Positions 8,689 through 18,252 are shown, counted from the stretch's first letter. The stretch: DNA of 64,000 nucleotides from ANME-2 cluster archaeon (GCA_023544605.1 JAMJFQ010000001.1:1-64000); one strand, 5' to 3'. Translations and numbers: made by a program. Notes: generated by a model from the sequence alone, not told the origin.

Positions 8689-10485
8689 TTATAACTGCCG
8701 CTTACTGGCAGGGAGTCTGCAAAACTTTGAGCTTAACTGAGCATGTTCCCTGATAATATCTGATTTAGTTAACATGCCAATCATCCTGGTGGGGTTATTT
8801 CGGTCCACAACAGGCAGCCGTCCGATCTTGTTATCCAGCAATTTCCTTAGTGCAGATTCAAGTGTCTCGTCCTCATAGGTCACCACCAGCGAGCGTGTCA
8901 TAATCTCCTTCACCTGTATAGTATCCCGTTCATCAAAGGGCACTTTTTCTGCGTCCTCGAAAGTGACCATACCTACCAGTTCCAGATTGTCCAGTACAGG
9001 GTAACCGATATGGCGGTATTTGTGAATAAGGTTCAATACTGTCTGTACTTTTGTAGCCGGACTCACAGTAATAATGTCGCTGCACATAACATCTTTTACA
9101 CTGACCAGTTCCAGTACGTCTATGGTCATTTCGCGGCGGTGGGCAGGGGAGTCTATCCGGCTGGGGACCTGCTTTTCATAAATAGACCACTTACCTGACA
9201 TGACATATGCCAGGGTCGAAGCCAGCATAAGGGGCGGCAACAGGTTGTAGTTCCCGGTAAGTTCTGATACCATGATTATTGCGGCAATAGGTGTTTTTGC
9301 CACTCCGGCCAGCAGTGCAGCCATTCCTACAAGCACGAAGGTCGAGTATTCTATTACAATGGTGGGGAAGAGGGTATTGAAGGTAATCCCTAAAAACCCG
9401 CCCAGCATCGCACCGACCACCAGGGTGGGCCCGAACACACCGCCGCTACCACCACTGCTGATACTGAAGGATGTGGCAATGATCTTGGCGAATAGCAATA
9501 TTATCAGCGATCCAACTAACAGTTCCTGGTTAATGGTCAACTGGATCAACCCGTATCCCACACCCAGACTCTGGGGTACGAAAAATGCCATAATGCCCAG
9601 CAGTAAACCACCAATGGCTGGTTTGAAATGTTTGGGTATGGCAAGTTTCCTGAAAAGGTCTCTTAGCCCGCAGAACACATGGATATAAAAAATGCCCACA
9701 GCCGCAGCCGCAATACCCAGCAGGGCATAGAATATTAGTTCGTTGGGATGATTGAACTGGTAATCGGGCATTGAGAACAGTGAATCCCAGCCGAAAAAAG
9801 AACAGAATATAGAGTAGGCGATAGTTGACGAAATGAAAGCCGGTACAATTCCTTCTGATTCAGAACCTTGCCTGTACAGTACTTCGATGGCGAAGATGGC
9901 ACCACCCAGGGGCGCCTTGAATATACTACCAATACCTGCCGCCATTCCACATATTACCAGGATACGTCGGTCCCTTTCAGTCAGGTTAAGTTTGGTCGCA
10001 AGTACTGAGCCGAAACCTGCGCTGATCTGTGCTATTGGTCCTTCCCTGCCTGCACTGCCTCCTGAACCGATGGTTATCATGGATGCAGCGGCCTTGATGA
10101 AAGGCACACGTGTACGTATCACGCCTCTGTGCCGATGATAGGAGTCTATGACCGAATCGGTCCCGTGACCCTCTGTTTCGGGTGCATAGCCGTAGACTAA
10201 GAAGCCTGCAACCAGTCCACCAAGGGCCGGTAGAAGTATGAGCAGTAAGTGATGGGGGTTGGAGGGGGGTACGACCAACAGGTCAATATCACCCCCGGGT
10301 GTAGCAGGGTAGTATCCACCTATACCGCCCAACAGGTAGTAGGTGGAGTAATACAAACCTGAATAGAAGAGCACTGCGACCAGGCCGCCGACCACACCTA
10401 CTATGGTGCTGAGCAGGGTCCATCGCTGGACCTCTTTCAGGTCGAGTTCACGTACTATCTCAGCAACCCTGCTATTGAACTTCAT
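8689..10485 (-). CDS. ClC-type chloride channel/transporter with C-terminal CBS domains
   Basis: A 598-residue membrane protein. The ClC signature parts are present: GSGGSAGREGPIAQISAGFGS (about residues 141-161) corresponds to GxSGP/GREGP, MAAGIGSIFKAPLGGAIFAIEVL to the GxFxP-like region, and SFSISSGGSGGVFGPTLVVGA to the second gate motif. The E of GREGP is the gating glutamate that distinguishes H+/Cl- exchange from simple conduction, so exchange is possible. After the last helix (about residue 440) come two CBS domains starting VKDVMCSDIITVSP and VKEIMTRSLVVTY, as in many archaeal and eukaryotic ClC proteins. Full length. Confidence 0.93.
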   Translation of the reverse strand: MKFNSRVAEIVRELDLKEVQRWTLLSTIVGVVGGLVAVLFYSGLYYSTYYLLGGIGGYYPATPGGDIDLLVVPPSNPHHLLLILLPALGGLVAGFLVYGYAPETEGHGTDSVIDSYHRHRGVIRTRVPFIKAAASMITIGSGGSAGREGPIAQISAGFGSVLATKLNLTERDRRILVICGMAAGIGSIFKAPLGGAIFAIEVLYRQGSESEGIVPAFISSTIAYSIFCSFFGWDSLFSMPDYQFNHPNELIFYALLGIAAAAVGIFYIHVFCGLRDLFRKLAIPKHFKPAIGGLLLGIMAFFVPQSLGVGYGLIQLTINQELLVGSLIILLFAKIIATSFSISSGGSGGVFGPTLVVGAMLGGFLGITFNTLFPTIVIEYSTFVLVGMAALLAGVAKTPIAAIIMVSELTGNYNLLPPLMLASTLAYVMSGKWSIYEKQVPSRIDSPAHRREMTIDVLELVSVKDVMCSDIITVSPATKVQTVLNLIHKYRHIGYPVLDNLELVGMVTFEDAEKVPFDERDTIQVKEIMTRSLVVTYEDETLESALRKLLDNKIGRLPVVDRNNPTRMIGMLTKSDIIREHAQLSSKFCRLPASKRQL

Positions 10486-10732
10486 TGTTCAACACCAACC
10501 TTAAAAAAGGGAAATTTAATCCGGGTATGATTGGATAGTAAAAAAAATTGAACCGCGCTTTTTCGGTTTGTCCATGAATTGTTATATTTGTAGAATCCGT
10601 CTACTAAACCTTCTTTATTTTTGTGGTTTATAATTACACCATTCATTATAAGTTTAATGATAATATAAATCATGAAAGAATAAAATGTCGTAATTACCTT
10701 GATAATACATCTTAAAAGAGGATAAAGGAAGA

Positions 10733-11380
10733 ATGATGGAACTGATACAGGAATCGGTAATGAGTATACTGGATGAAGCACCCGACGCAGGCCATGATAT
10801 CACCCACACCCTGCGGGTCAGGGACCTGTGCCTGCATATTGCTGATACTGAAGGTGGAGACAGGCAGGTGTTGGAAGCTGCGGCCCTGTTACATGACATC
10901 GGGCGCCCGAGGGAGTTTCAGGACCCATCAGTTGACCATGCCGCCATATCCGCTCAAATGGCGCCCGATATACTCACCTCTGCAGGCTTCCCCACGCAGA
11001 AAATTCCCGCAGTTGTCTATGCAATAAAACACCATCGCTACAGTTCGGGAGTAACACCGGACAGCCTGGAAGCCAGGATCCTGCAGGACGCGGACAGGTT
11101 GGATATTTCAGGGGCTCTGGGGGCGGCTATGACCTTTGCATATTCAGGCGCTATGAACCGTAAATTGTACCATTACAGCGACCCCCTGGCCAAGCGAAGG
11201 GAAGTGGACGGAGATGAATATGCACTGGACCACATTCTCTCAAAACTGATGCTTCTGCCCCGTTTTATGCATACCACTACGGCCCGGCGTCTGGCGCAGG
11301 AGCGAAGCAGGTTCTTGCAGGGATTTGTGGAGCAATTGGCAAGCGAGATAGATCTTGGCAGGAGGCAGCCAGATGGGTAG
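10733..11380 (+). CDS. HD domain phosphohydrolase
   Basis: A 215-residue HD-superfamily protein. The metal ligands are visible as the early GHDITHTLRV, then LEAAALLHDIGRPREF (the HD pair near residue 58), AIKHHRYS and a late LQDADRLDISGALGAAMTF. This is the arrangement of stand-alone HD hydrolases that act on nucleotides or phosphate monoesters. The start at 10733 follows an AAGGA site. The last 8 bp overlap the start of a NUDIX gene, so the two hydrolases are translationally coupled and probably work in nucleotide clean-up. Confidence 0.88.
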   Translation: MMELIQESVMSILDEAPDAGHDITHTLRVRDLCLHIADTEGGDRQVLEAAALLHDIGRPREFQDPSVDHAAISAQMAPDILTSAGFPTQKIPAVVYAIKHHRYSSGVTPDSLEARILQDADRLDISGALGAAMTFAYSGAMNRKLYHYSDPLAKRREVDGDEYALDHILSKLMLLPRFMHTTTARRLAQERSRFLQGFVEQLASEIDLGRRQPDG

Positions 11381-11798
11381 ACCGATAACCCCTTTATTGA
11401 CCGTTGACCTGATGTTGGCCATGGGGGATAGGATTGTACTTATAAAACGGGCAAATCCTCCATACCAGGGCCAATGGGCACTACCAGGCGGATTCGTGGA
11501 GGTAGGGGAGACTGTGGAAGAAGCTGCTGTGCGTGAAGGGAATGAGGAGACCGGTCTGGATGTGGAATTGAAATCACTGGTAGGGGTATTCTCGGACCCT
11601 GGCCGTGACCCCAGAGGCCATACTGTGAGCATCTGCTTTGCAGCACTGGGCCGGGGCATACCGCAGGCATCCACGGATGCACAGGACGTGGCAATGTTCG
11701 ACCTTGACGACCTCCCACCGCTGGCCTTCGACCATCAACATATCATCAACACGGGCAGGGAGAAATTAAGGGAGCTTATCTTCCAAGCTCAGCATTGA
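11373..11798 (+). CDS. NUDIX hydrolase, ADP-ribose pyrophosphatase-like
   Basis: A 141-residue NUDIX enzyme. The box reads GGFVEVGETVEEAAVREGNEETGLDV, matching G-x5-E-x7-R-E-x2-E-E with a Gly and Asn in tolerated positions. The preceding PPYQGQWALPGG is typical of ADP-ribose or 8-oxo-dGTP pyrophosphatases in archaea. I set the start at the ATG at 11373 because a GGAGG site lies at 11361-11365; a TTG further upstream would include that site in the reading frame. It overlaps the HD gene by 8 bp. Confidence 0.9.
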   Translation: MGRPITPLLTVDLMLAMGDRIVLIKRANPPYQGQWALPGGFVEVGETVEEAAVREGNEETGLDVELKSLVGVFSDPGRDPRGHTVSICFAALGRGIPQASTDAQDVAMFDLDDLPPLAFDHQHIINTGREKLRELIFQAQH

Positions 11799-12234
11799 TG
11801 CGCCGAAGCACCTCCACCAACATGGTTTGCACATCGTCAGTGTGGTTGCTGCCTGCAGTCTCATCTTCCATGTCTAACAGGACGGTTATGCTCTTGGTGA
11901 TGGTATGTATGATGTCAAGCATCTCGTCTTTGGTTATCAGCCCGCTGTAATATGAATAGAACAACGTGCTGCCCGAGCGCTCCAGCTTCTTCTTGAACGA
12001 TGCCCTGGCATTGGACACTTCCTGCCTTGAATAAGGTTCATTAAAGAAGGGTACCAGTTCAGGCAGGTTCTGGCCTATCCAGGTCATCTCACTGCGCCCC
12101 TGTGCGTTCTTGAAATCGGCACAGAGCCTGGCGATAACCCATTCCCTGGCTGTGAGGTGTGTGGTCTGCTTCAACAGCCGGGTGACCTGCGAATGGTCTT
12201 TTTTTTCTATTTTCTTGAATTTTTCATACTTCAT
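11776..12234 (-). CDS. DUF5806 family protein
   Basis: A 152-residue soluble, helical protein. The segments YEKFKKIEKKDHSQV, TAREWVIARLCADFKN, MTWIGQNLPELVPFF and SRQEVSNARASFKKKLERSG match a family I know from haloarchaea and Methanosarcina as DUF5806. Its function is not known. It converges with the NUDIX gene, overlapping it by 23 bp at the 3' ends. It is transcribed divergently from the universal stress gene. Family assignment is from memory of conserved blocks. Confidence 0.75.
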   Translation of the reverse strand: MKYEKFKKIEKKDHSQVTRLLKQTTHLTAREWVIARLCADFKNAQGRSEMTWIGQNLPELVPFFNEPYSRQEVSNARASFKKKLERSGSTLFYSYYSGLITKDEMLDIIHTITKSITVLLDMEDETAGSNHTDDVQTMLVEVLRRINAELGR

Positions 12235-12325
12235 TGGCGTGCCACCATTTGTATAACAACCATTGTATTACACTTAGTAATACTTCATATGTTTTAAATA
12301 TATTACAGACAACCTGTCAAGACCG

Positions 12326-12736
12326 ATGAAAATACTGCTTCCCATTGATGGGTCTGAGTTTTCCAAAAAGGCAGCCCAGGTAGCTTTGAGAATATCCAAA
12401 CATCACTCTGCACACATCGTGCTGTTGCATGTGATAGCCTCATCAGGCCAGGAGAGAAAGAAGTGGATGGAGGAAGGTGCTGATAAACTGCTGGAGGTCT
12501 ACACGAAATCAATGGTGGATGATGGCCTGGATGGAGCCATGATAACGTCACTGATCGAAGATGGGGACCCGGCAGACCAGATCATTCAAACCGCTGAGTT
12601 AAATGGTGTGGACAGGATAATCATGGGGACCCATGGAAAGACCGGACTTAAGAAGATAACGGGGAGTGTCACCGAGAAGGTGCTGCGCAATTCTAAGGTG
12701 CTGGTTCTGGGAGTGCCGCCGAACTATGAGATCTGA
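12326..12736 (+). CDS. Universal stress protein (UspA family)
   Basis: A 136-residue single-domain USP. It begins MKILLPIDGSEFSKKAAQ and ends with the ATP-binding loop IIMGTHGKTGLKKITGSVTEKVL, which fits the G-x2-G-x9-G-S/T pattern, so it is probably an ATP-binding UspA. These proteins aid survival under stress by unclear means. It is the first of two plus-strand genes, 33 bp ahead of the ROK kinase. Confidence 0.92.
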   Translation: MKILLPIDGSEFSKKAAQVALRISKHHSAHIVLLHVIASSGQERKKWMEEGADKLLEVYTKSMVDDGLDGAMITSLIEDGDPADQIIQTAELNGVDRIIMGTHGKTGLKKITGSVTEKVLRNSKVLVLGVPPNYEI

Positions 12737-12769
12737 AGGGCTTACGGGAAAACCGGAGTGTTTGTTATT

Positions 12770-13777
12770 ATGACGGGGCCGTATCTTGCAGGTGTTGATA
12801 TTGGTGGTACAAAAATAACCGTGAGCCTGGCAAACATTGAAGGGATATCTGTCAAAATTTACCAGGGTATCAGGCTGGAGGGCAGCAATACCACAATACC
12901 TGAGCAGGTTGATCTCTTATTAGGGTATGCCTGTGACCATATAGGGGTCAGGGCGGATGAGATCATGGCCGTGGGTGTGAGTTCCTGTGGTCCTTTTGTA
13001 AAAGAAAATGATGAGTTAATAATAGCTGCACCCAACCTGTGCGGCGGACTTGCAATAGACAGAGGTATCATTCCAAATGACTGGACCAGGATACCATTGG
13101 AATCAGTCCTGTCCCGGCGGTGGGGAAGGATGACGATTGAAAATGACGGTGTGGCTGCAATTATGGCTGAAAGGCTCTTTGGGGCCGGAAGGGGTGAGGA
13201 CGATGTGGTATATGTTACCTGGAGCACCGGAATAGGAAGTGGTGCCTATGTTGACGGCAGGTTGATACATGGTAAGAATGGAAATGCCCCTCATATCGGG
13301 CACATCTATCTTGCAGAGGACGGCCCTCCTTGTGGATGTGGTAACTTTGGAGATATGGAATCTTTGGTATCCGGGGTAGCCATTGCCCGGGACTTTGGAA
13401 GTGTTAGGTCAGCCGAAGAGGTGTTCGCTGCTTACCGCGGTGGTGATGGTAAGGCTGAAGAAATAATCAACAGGGCTGTTATAAACTTTGCCAGGGGCCT
13501 GGCTTCCATCAATGCTGTACTGGATACAAGTGTTTTCTTGATAGGGGGCAGCGTGTTCATTAACAACATTGACATCCTGCTGCCCGGTATAGAAGCTGAG
13601 TTCTATCGTTCATTTCCTCTATTATCAGAAGACGTTGATATCAGACCCTGCGCCTTAGGCGCCTTCCTGGGAGATATGGCAGCATTTAGCCTCGTCATGC
13701 CCGATGAATGGATAAAAAAATGGCAGGATAACAGGCCATGGGAACATGCCCCACCAGCGGTCATACTTGAAAAATAA
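12770..13777 (+). CDS. ROK family sugar kinase/regulator-like protein
   Basis: A 335-residue protein of the ROK (repressor, ORF, kinase) family. The phosphate-1 loop LAGVDIGGTKITVSLA, the ENDGVAAIMAERLFGAGRG catalytic region and the HIGHIYLAEDGPPCGCGNFGD zinc region are present. The usual C-x-C-G-x2-G-C cysteine set has Asp in place of the last Cys, an odd change in the zinc site. There is no DNA-binding domain, so it is probably a glucokinase-type enzyme. I prefer the ATG at 12770 over the GTG at 12758, because the latter would place the GGAG site inside the gene. Confidence 0.85.
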   Translation: MTGPYLAGVDIGGTKITVSLANIEGISVKIYQGIRLEGSNTTIPEQVDLLLGYACDHIGVRADEIMAVGVSSCGPFVKENDELIIAAPNLCGGLAIDRGIIPNDWTRIPLESVLSRRWGRMTIENDGVAAIMAERLFGAGRGEDDVVYVTWSTGIGSGAYVDGRLIHGKNGNAPHIGHIYLAEDGPPCGCGNFGDMESLVSGVAIARDFGSVRSAEEVFAAYRGGDGKAEEIINRAVINFARGLASINAVLDTSVFLIGGSVFINNIDILLPGIEAEFYRSFPLLSEDVDIRPCALGAFLGDMAAFSLVMPDEWIKKWQDNRPWEHAPPAVILEK

Positions 13778-13789
13778 GGATACTATCCT

Positions 13790-15430
13790 CTATCTCTTCA
13801 TTGAATCCACGATCTCTTTTTTAAGCCCCGGATACTTTGCCAGGTACTCGATGCGCTCTTTATTAAGGGTATCATCCATTTCTTTTATCTGCTCGTCAGT
13901 ATAGTAGGTCTCGGGACTGAGACGTTTCATGTCAACTCCCTCGATGTCCTTTGCAACCTGTATGCCGAAATGGGGCTCTTCTATCCATTCAATGGTACCC
14001 CGGGAGATGTTGCGGATAATTGAGGCCATCTCTGGTATCTCTATTCGGTTGACCTTCTGTTTTATGATTCTATGCCCCTTCTCATCTACTTCTCTGACCT
14101 CACCTGAACCGCCTGTGTTCAAGAGGTAGCATTGTACCTTATCGCTGTTATTCTTCACGAAATCGTAGAACCAGTTACCTTCATCTTCTTCATTTCCCAC
14201 GATGAAAGGATTGGTCCCGACCACGCGTACCGATTCACCTATTCTTGTAGGATCACCGGCTGAGGTCTCGATAGACTCGCCCAGCATGAAATAGGCGGCA
14301 GCCTGTTCGGGTGTCAGTTTAGACGCCATAGGTACTACAGTATTACGGCGGGTGATGAAAGCAATGATCATCCCGTCGATCTCACCTAGCGGGGGCAGGT
14401 CGATGGAATCAGTGATGTTCTCCTCGCCCAGGTCGGTCCGCTGTATCACACCCCTGCCATTTCCTGTCAGGGTCTCATCAAGGAACTCGACCTTTCCGGT
14501 ATGGTCTACCATCACGTTCTCAAATACCGCATCCCGTCCCTGGGCTGCTTTGTATATCAGCGGTTGGTGCTCTGGATAGATGTCGGTCTTAAGGTAGAAC
14601 CCTCTCTCAGTACCAAGGGCTGAACCGTCCTTCTTAAGCAATACAATATCATCCTGGACGATCTCAACACCTTCACCCTCACCGAACAGGGCATGGTTGT
14701 GGCATGAATGGGTTGTCTTGCCTGTACCAGATAAACCAAAGAACAGCATGCTGTAGCGTTTGAGCTGTCCGCCGGGCTCCTTTGCCCGGACGATCTTAGC
14801 CCCTGCATGAATACCCAGCATATCCTGTGCCTTGGCAAACCACATGGCCATTCTTAAAAAGCCTTTCTTAGCTTCGCCCAGATAGTCTGAACCCAGTACG
14901 AAGGTGACACCGATTTCGGGGAAAACCAGTATCTGTCTATCCTTCTCCTGCCATTCGGGTATGTATATGAGGTTCAATTTCGGGCTGATTGCCATCTGAG
15001 GGATAGTATCAGCATCCAACAGCAGTTTTGCCCACATGTATGGCAGCCTGATCGAATCCTTCCTGTATGTTGAAACATATATGGTACATTCCGGACTGTA
15101 TTCGTCATTATCACACATCTTGCGTTTTGTGCTCACAAGAGGTGCTTTCTTAAGATAATTTGCTACCTGTTCCATTGTATTGGGCAGATTTTCCCTAATC
15201 TTCTGCTGTGCAGCATTCAATTTTGGAAGCTGGACGTCAGGGTTGCCTATGTATACGGTGACTCCTGCACTCCTGCTTTTAACTGATGTAGAAAAGTTGT
15301 AGTTACCGAATTCAGTCTTATTGCCAACTTTCTCAGCCATATCCTGTAATTCCTGCTCAGTTGCCCGAATTACATTGGTCTGGTTGGGAAGTCCAGCAAC
15401 AATCTTTCTTACGTCTTCAAGTATTTCCAT
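13790..15430 (-). CDS. pckA: Phosphoenolpyruvate carboxykinase (ATP)
   Basis: The enzyme interconverts oxaloacetate and phosphoenolpyruvate with ATP. The 546-residue protein has the PEPCK P-loop GLSGTGKTT at residues 232-240, EIVQDDIVLL with the metal-binding Asp pair, ERGFYLKTD, FITRRNTVVP and PFIVGN. It is near the usual length, but the N-terminal 100 residues and the region before the P-loop are diverged from bacterial PckA. A strong AAGGAGGGG site precedes the ATG. With pgk at 18253 it serves gluconeogenesis. An ArsR gene lies upstream on the same strand, and an inverted repeat sits at 15483-15502. Confidence 0.93.
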   Translation of the reverse strand: MEILEDVRKIVAGLPNQTNVIRATEQELQDMAEKVGNKTEFGNYNFSTSVKSRSAGVTVYIGNPDVQLPKLNAAQQKIRENLPNTMEQVANYLKKAPLVSTKRKMCDNDEYSPECTIYVSTYRKDSIRLPYMWAKLLLDADTIPQMAISPKLNLIYIPEWQEKDRQILVFPEIGVTFVLGSDYLGEAKKGFLRMAMWFAKAQDMLGIHAGAKIVRAKEPGGQLKRYSMLFFGLSGTGKTTHSCHNHALFGEGEGVEIVQDDIVLLKKDGSALGTERGFYLKTDIYPEHQPLIYKAAQGRDAVFENVMVDHTGKVEFLDETLTGNGRGVIQRTDLGEENITDSIDLPPLGEIDGMIIAFITRRNTVVPMASKLTPEQAAAYFMLGESIETSAGDPTRIGESVRVVGTNPFIVGNEEDEGNWFYDFVKNNSDKVQCYLLNTGGSGEVREVDEKGHRIIKQKVNRIEIPEMASIIRNISRGTIEWIEEPHFGIQVAKDIEGVDMKRLSPETYYTDEQIKEMDDTLNKERIEYLAKYPGLKKEIVDSMKR

Positions 15431-15482
15431 GCTTCCCCTCCTTGGAGGCGTACTATTTTACTTTGTCGATTTAACAATTCGA

Positions 15483-15502
15483 TCGTTAATTTCTTTTAAC
15501 GA
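15483..15502. promoter_or_regulatory. Inverted repeat upstream of pckA
   Basis: TCGTTAA and TTAACGA form a 7-bp inverted repeat with a 6-bp spacer, 53-72 bp upstream of the pckA ATG. Size and symmetry fit a site for a dimeric winged-helix regulator. The ArsR-type gene immediately upstream is one candidate binder. No direct evidence. Confidence 0.3.
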
Positions 15503-15604
15503 CCTGCAACTATCGTGATCTTTCATGAACCCAATAGTAAATTAAGTTTTAGAGGTAAAATAAAATTTAAAAATTAATCACAGTTACTATGCTAAAAGGA
15601 TACA

Positions 15605-15961
15605 TTATTTTACAAAGCTACCCAGGGAGGATGTGGTCTTGAGTCCCATTTCTGTAAGGTAATAAGTCTGGAAACTCCCATCACGCCGGGATTCTACCAT
15701 GCCTGCATCCTTTAGCAGCTTAAGATGATACGACAGGGCAGGATATTTATATTCAGTGATCTCCACAAGCACGCACACGCACAGGTCACATACCTCCAGC
15801 GCCTTGAGAATTCTAAGCCTTACAGGGTCACAAAGCACCCTGAACAGTGAGGCAGCTGTACTAACATCCTCATGCATTGCTTTTTTTACTTTTTGATCCA
15901 TATCCGGAGATAGTTCGTAAGGGATGATACACTCCTTTTTTTTTGGATTATTCTTCTTCAT
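15605..15961 (-). CDS. ArsR family winged-helix regulator
   Basis: A 118-residue ArsR/SmtB regulator. The winged helix reads SLFRVLCDPVRLRILKALEVCDLCVCVLVEIT, then YPALSYHLKLLKDAGMVESRRDGSFQTYYLT. The CDLCVC stretch in the helix before the recognition helix corresponds to the alpha-3 ELCVCDL metal site of ArsR/CadC-type sensors, so it may sense arsenite, cadmium or another soft metal. A third ligand is also possible in the N-terminal KKKECIIPY. No arsenic or metal export gene lies beside it; the next gene on the strand is pckA. Confidence 0.88.
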   Translation of the reverse strand: MKKNNPKKKECIIPYELSPDMDQKVKKAMHEDVSTAASLFRVLCDPVRLRILKALEVCDLCVCVLVEITEYKYPALSYHLKLLKDAGMVESRRDGSFQTYYLTEMGLKTTSSLGSFVK

Positions 15962-16042
15962 ATTTTCATCTATTTAAACCATCATCTTTTGTTCAGGTAT
16001 TAAGATCAAACGGTAAATAATCATTGCAGCAAAGGATAATAT

Positions 16043-16426
16043 TCAACAGCTGTCCAGCATTTCTCTTATCTGGTAAGTAATATGGTCTATTTCTACAAAT
16101 AGTGGACCCAGAGATGAATTTTCGCCTGCAAGCACGACAATGAGTGCTTTGTTACCTGCACCTACTATGATAAGTTTGCTGCGTTCACATTCAATGACCA
16201 CGCGTTGTGCAAGATCATTCTTCCCCTGCCCTATCATGATATCGGCCGCGTTTTTCAATGCAGAACTCATAGCTGCAAGTGTATCAGCATTGGTATTTAA
16301 TGGTACTGAAGAAGCCAGATTAACACCGCTGCGGCTTGCAACAACTACTGCTTCTATGTTACCCTTTGACTTAAAGCCGATAAGCAGTTCCATCAGTTCC
16401 GCTAAAACATCACTTGTCATGGTCAT
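16043..16426 (-). CDS. Roadblock/LC7 domain protein
   Basis: A 127-residue protein with the Roadblock/LC7 alpha-beta fold: IEAVVVASRSGVNLASSVPLNTNADTLAAMSSAL, KLIIVGAGNKALIVVLAG and a C-terminal helix. In bacteria and archaea such proteins partner small Ras-like GTPases (MglA/MglB type) or regulate signalling. No such GTPase is encoded next to it. Single gene, transcribed divergently from the HerA-like ATPase. Confidence 0.85.
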   Translation of the reverse strand: MTMTSDVLAELMELLIGFKSKGNIEAVVVASRSGVNLASSVPLNTNADTLAAMSSALKNAADIMIGQGKNDLAQRVVIECERSKLIIVGAGNKALIVVLAGENSSLGPLFVEIDHITYQIREMLDSC

Positions 16427-16555
16427 AATCTATTTTGTTCACATTATAGTAAAGGTGTTTATTTTTCAATTTTATAATCTTTAACGCAATATAAATATAA
16501 GTTTGCCGCTTACATAACCCACAATATTTCAATAAATGATATTATAAGCCATATT

Positions 16556-16567
16556 ACATATATATAC
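16556..16567 (+). promoter_or_regulatory. Putative TATA box for the HerA-like gene
   Basis: An ACATATATATAC stretch ends 44 bp before the TTG start at 16612. A transcript start about 25 bp downstream would leave a short leader that includes the GAGGGG binding site at 16596-16601. Pattern-based. Confidence 0.45.
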
Positions 16568-16611
16568 GCGTCATAATAGATTGAACATGATCAATGAGGG
16601 GATGAATTACA

Positions 16612-18234
16612 TTGGCGAAAGATTCGATAGGCATAATCTTTGGAAAAACAGGGACACATGATTTCAGGTTTGCTGTGCCAAATAGCAGCGATGTTAAACG
16701 TACGGATTATGTAAAAGCCTGGCACGAGACCGACGGTTGGACACTTGCCCAGGTCATATCAATGACCCGTACTAGTGACGATTTCAAACTGGACGAAGCC
16801 GCCGATGCGGCAGGAGGGGCAAAGGTGGACAGCCCCAACAGCAATCTTGTCGCCGAGGCCGTGGTAATAGGAAGTAGGGGTGATGACGGACTATTAAGGT
16901 CGCCCCGCACTCCTTTTATTCCCGGGGACAAGGTATTTGATGCAGACCATCAACTGATTCGCGCAACCCTGGGGCTGTCCCATGGCGATATATATATGGG
17001 ACTGCTGGAAGGGCATGACATCAAGGTGACCCTTGATATGAACAGCCTCATCCAGAAGCACTGCAGTATCCTGGCCAAAACAGGCAGCGGGAAATCATAT
17101 ACTGCGGGTGTCATACTGGAAGAGATACTTGAACAGGATGTACCGCTGCTTATTATTGACCCTCACGGGGAATACAGTTCACTTAAGGAACCGGGCTCAG
17201 GGAACCAGGCAGACCTGTATAAGAAATACGACATCTCACCCCGGAGCTATGCTTCCAATATCACGGTGTACACACCTGCCAACAAAGTATTGAACCCGAA
17301 TGCTGATGACGTATTCAGGCTCGACGGTATGAACCTGAGCCCCCAGGACCTGATACAGATACTTCCTGATGAAAAATCCAGTAACATGCAGGGTATACTG
17401 TTCGAAGCCATTTCCAAGATCCGTGCTGAGATGGAGCACTATACTCTTGACGATATTATTTTCGAGGTGGGTAATAATAAGAGCAAACTGAAATGGAATG
17501 TGATTTCTTCCCTGGAATCTATACGGGACGTGGATATTCTCTCTGACAACCCCACCACGTTGGAAGAACTGTTCAGCCGTGGCCGGGCCGCCATCATTGA
17601 TATGAAGGGCGTAGCCCCACAGCTGCAATCGATGATCGTTGCAAAACTGTGTGGTGACCTGTTCGAGGCCAGGAAGATGGGAAATGTACCGCCAGGAATG
17701 CTGGTGGTGGAAGAAGCCCACAACTTCTGCCCTGAGCGGGGATTCGACAAGACCCAGAGCACGGAAATACTGCGTACCATTGCATCAGAGGGGCGTAAGT
17801 TCGGGCTGGGAATGATGGTTATCAGCCAGCGGCCGGCCCGTGTGGACAAGAACGTGCTGAGCCAGTGCAATACCCAGATCATCATGAAGATGACAAATCC
17901 CAACGACCTGAAAGCCATAAGCAAGGGGCTGGAAGGTATCAGCAGCGAGGTGGAAGAGGAACTGAAAAGACTTCCGCCAGGTGTGGGTATGCTGGTCTCG
18001 AACGATATCGAACAACCGGTACTGGTGGACATCAGGGTACGCAAGAGTAAACATGGCGGGGAGTCAGTGAACATAGCCAAATCCACAGGCCAGCAAAAAA
18101 CGTCACACGAGGATGTAAAAAGAACACCAGCCAGACCGATGTCTTCAACAAACCAGCCATCACGAAAGGAATCGCACCCGACAAAGTCTGAAGGTGGCGG
18201 ATTGTTTAAAAAGGTGTTCGGGTCAGGTAAATAA
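16612..18234 (+). CDS. HerA-like ATP-binding protein (DUF87 translocase)
   Basis: A 540-residue HerA/FtsK-type ATPase. An N-terminal beta domain (about residues 1-140) is followed by the Walker A CSILAKTGSGKSYTAG near residue 160, LLIIDPHGEYSSLK (Walker B-like), MLVVEEAHNFCPERG and a sensor/arginine finger region ISQRPARVDKNVLSQCNTQIIMK. The tail is disordered and basic. HerA enzymes pump or unwind DNA and usually pair with NurA, Mre11 and Rad50; none is nearby, so this is a stand-alone paralogue with unproved role. The TTG start is supported by GAGGGG upstream, and no in-frame ATG precedes it. Confidence 0.87.
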   Translation: MAKDSIGIIFGKTGTHDFRFAVPNSSDVKRTDYVKAWHETDGWTLAQVISMTRTSDDFKLDEAADAAGGAKVDSPNSNLVAEAVVIGSRGDDGLLRSPRTPFIPGDKVFDADHQLIRATLGLSHGDIYMGLLEGHDIKVTLDMNSLIQKHCSILAKTGSGKSYTAGVILEEILEQDVPLLIIDPHGEYSSLKEPGSGNQADLYKKYDISPRSYASNITVYTPANKVLNPNADDVFRLDGMNLSPQDLIQILPDEKSSNMQGILFEAISKIRAEMEHYTLDDIIFEVGNNKSKLKWNVISSLESIRDVDILSDNPTTLEELFSRGRAAIIDMKGVAPQLQSMIVAKLCGDLFEARKMGNVPPGMLVVEEAHNFCPERGFDKTQSTEILRTIASEGRKFGLGMMVISQRPARVDKNVLSQCNTQIIMKMTNPNDLKAISKGLEGISSEVEEELKRLPPGVGMLVSNDIEQPVLVDIRVRKSKHGGESVNIAKSTGQQKTSHEDVKRTPARPMSSTNQPSRKESHPTKSEGGGLFKKVFGSGK

Positions 18235-18252
18235 TATAATATTATCAGAGCG

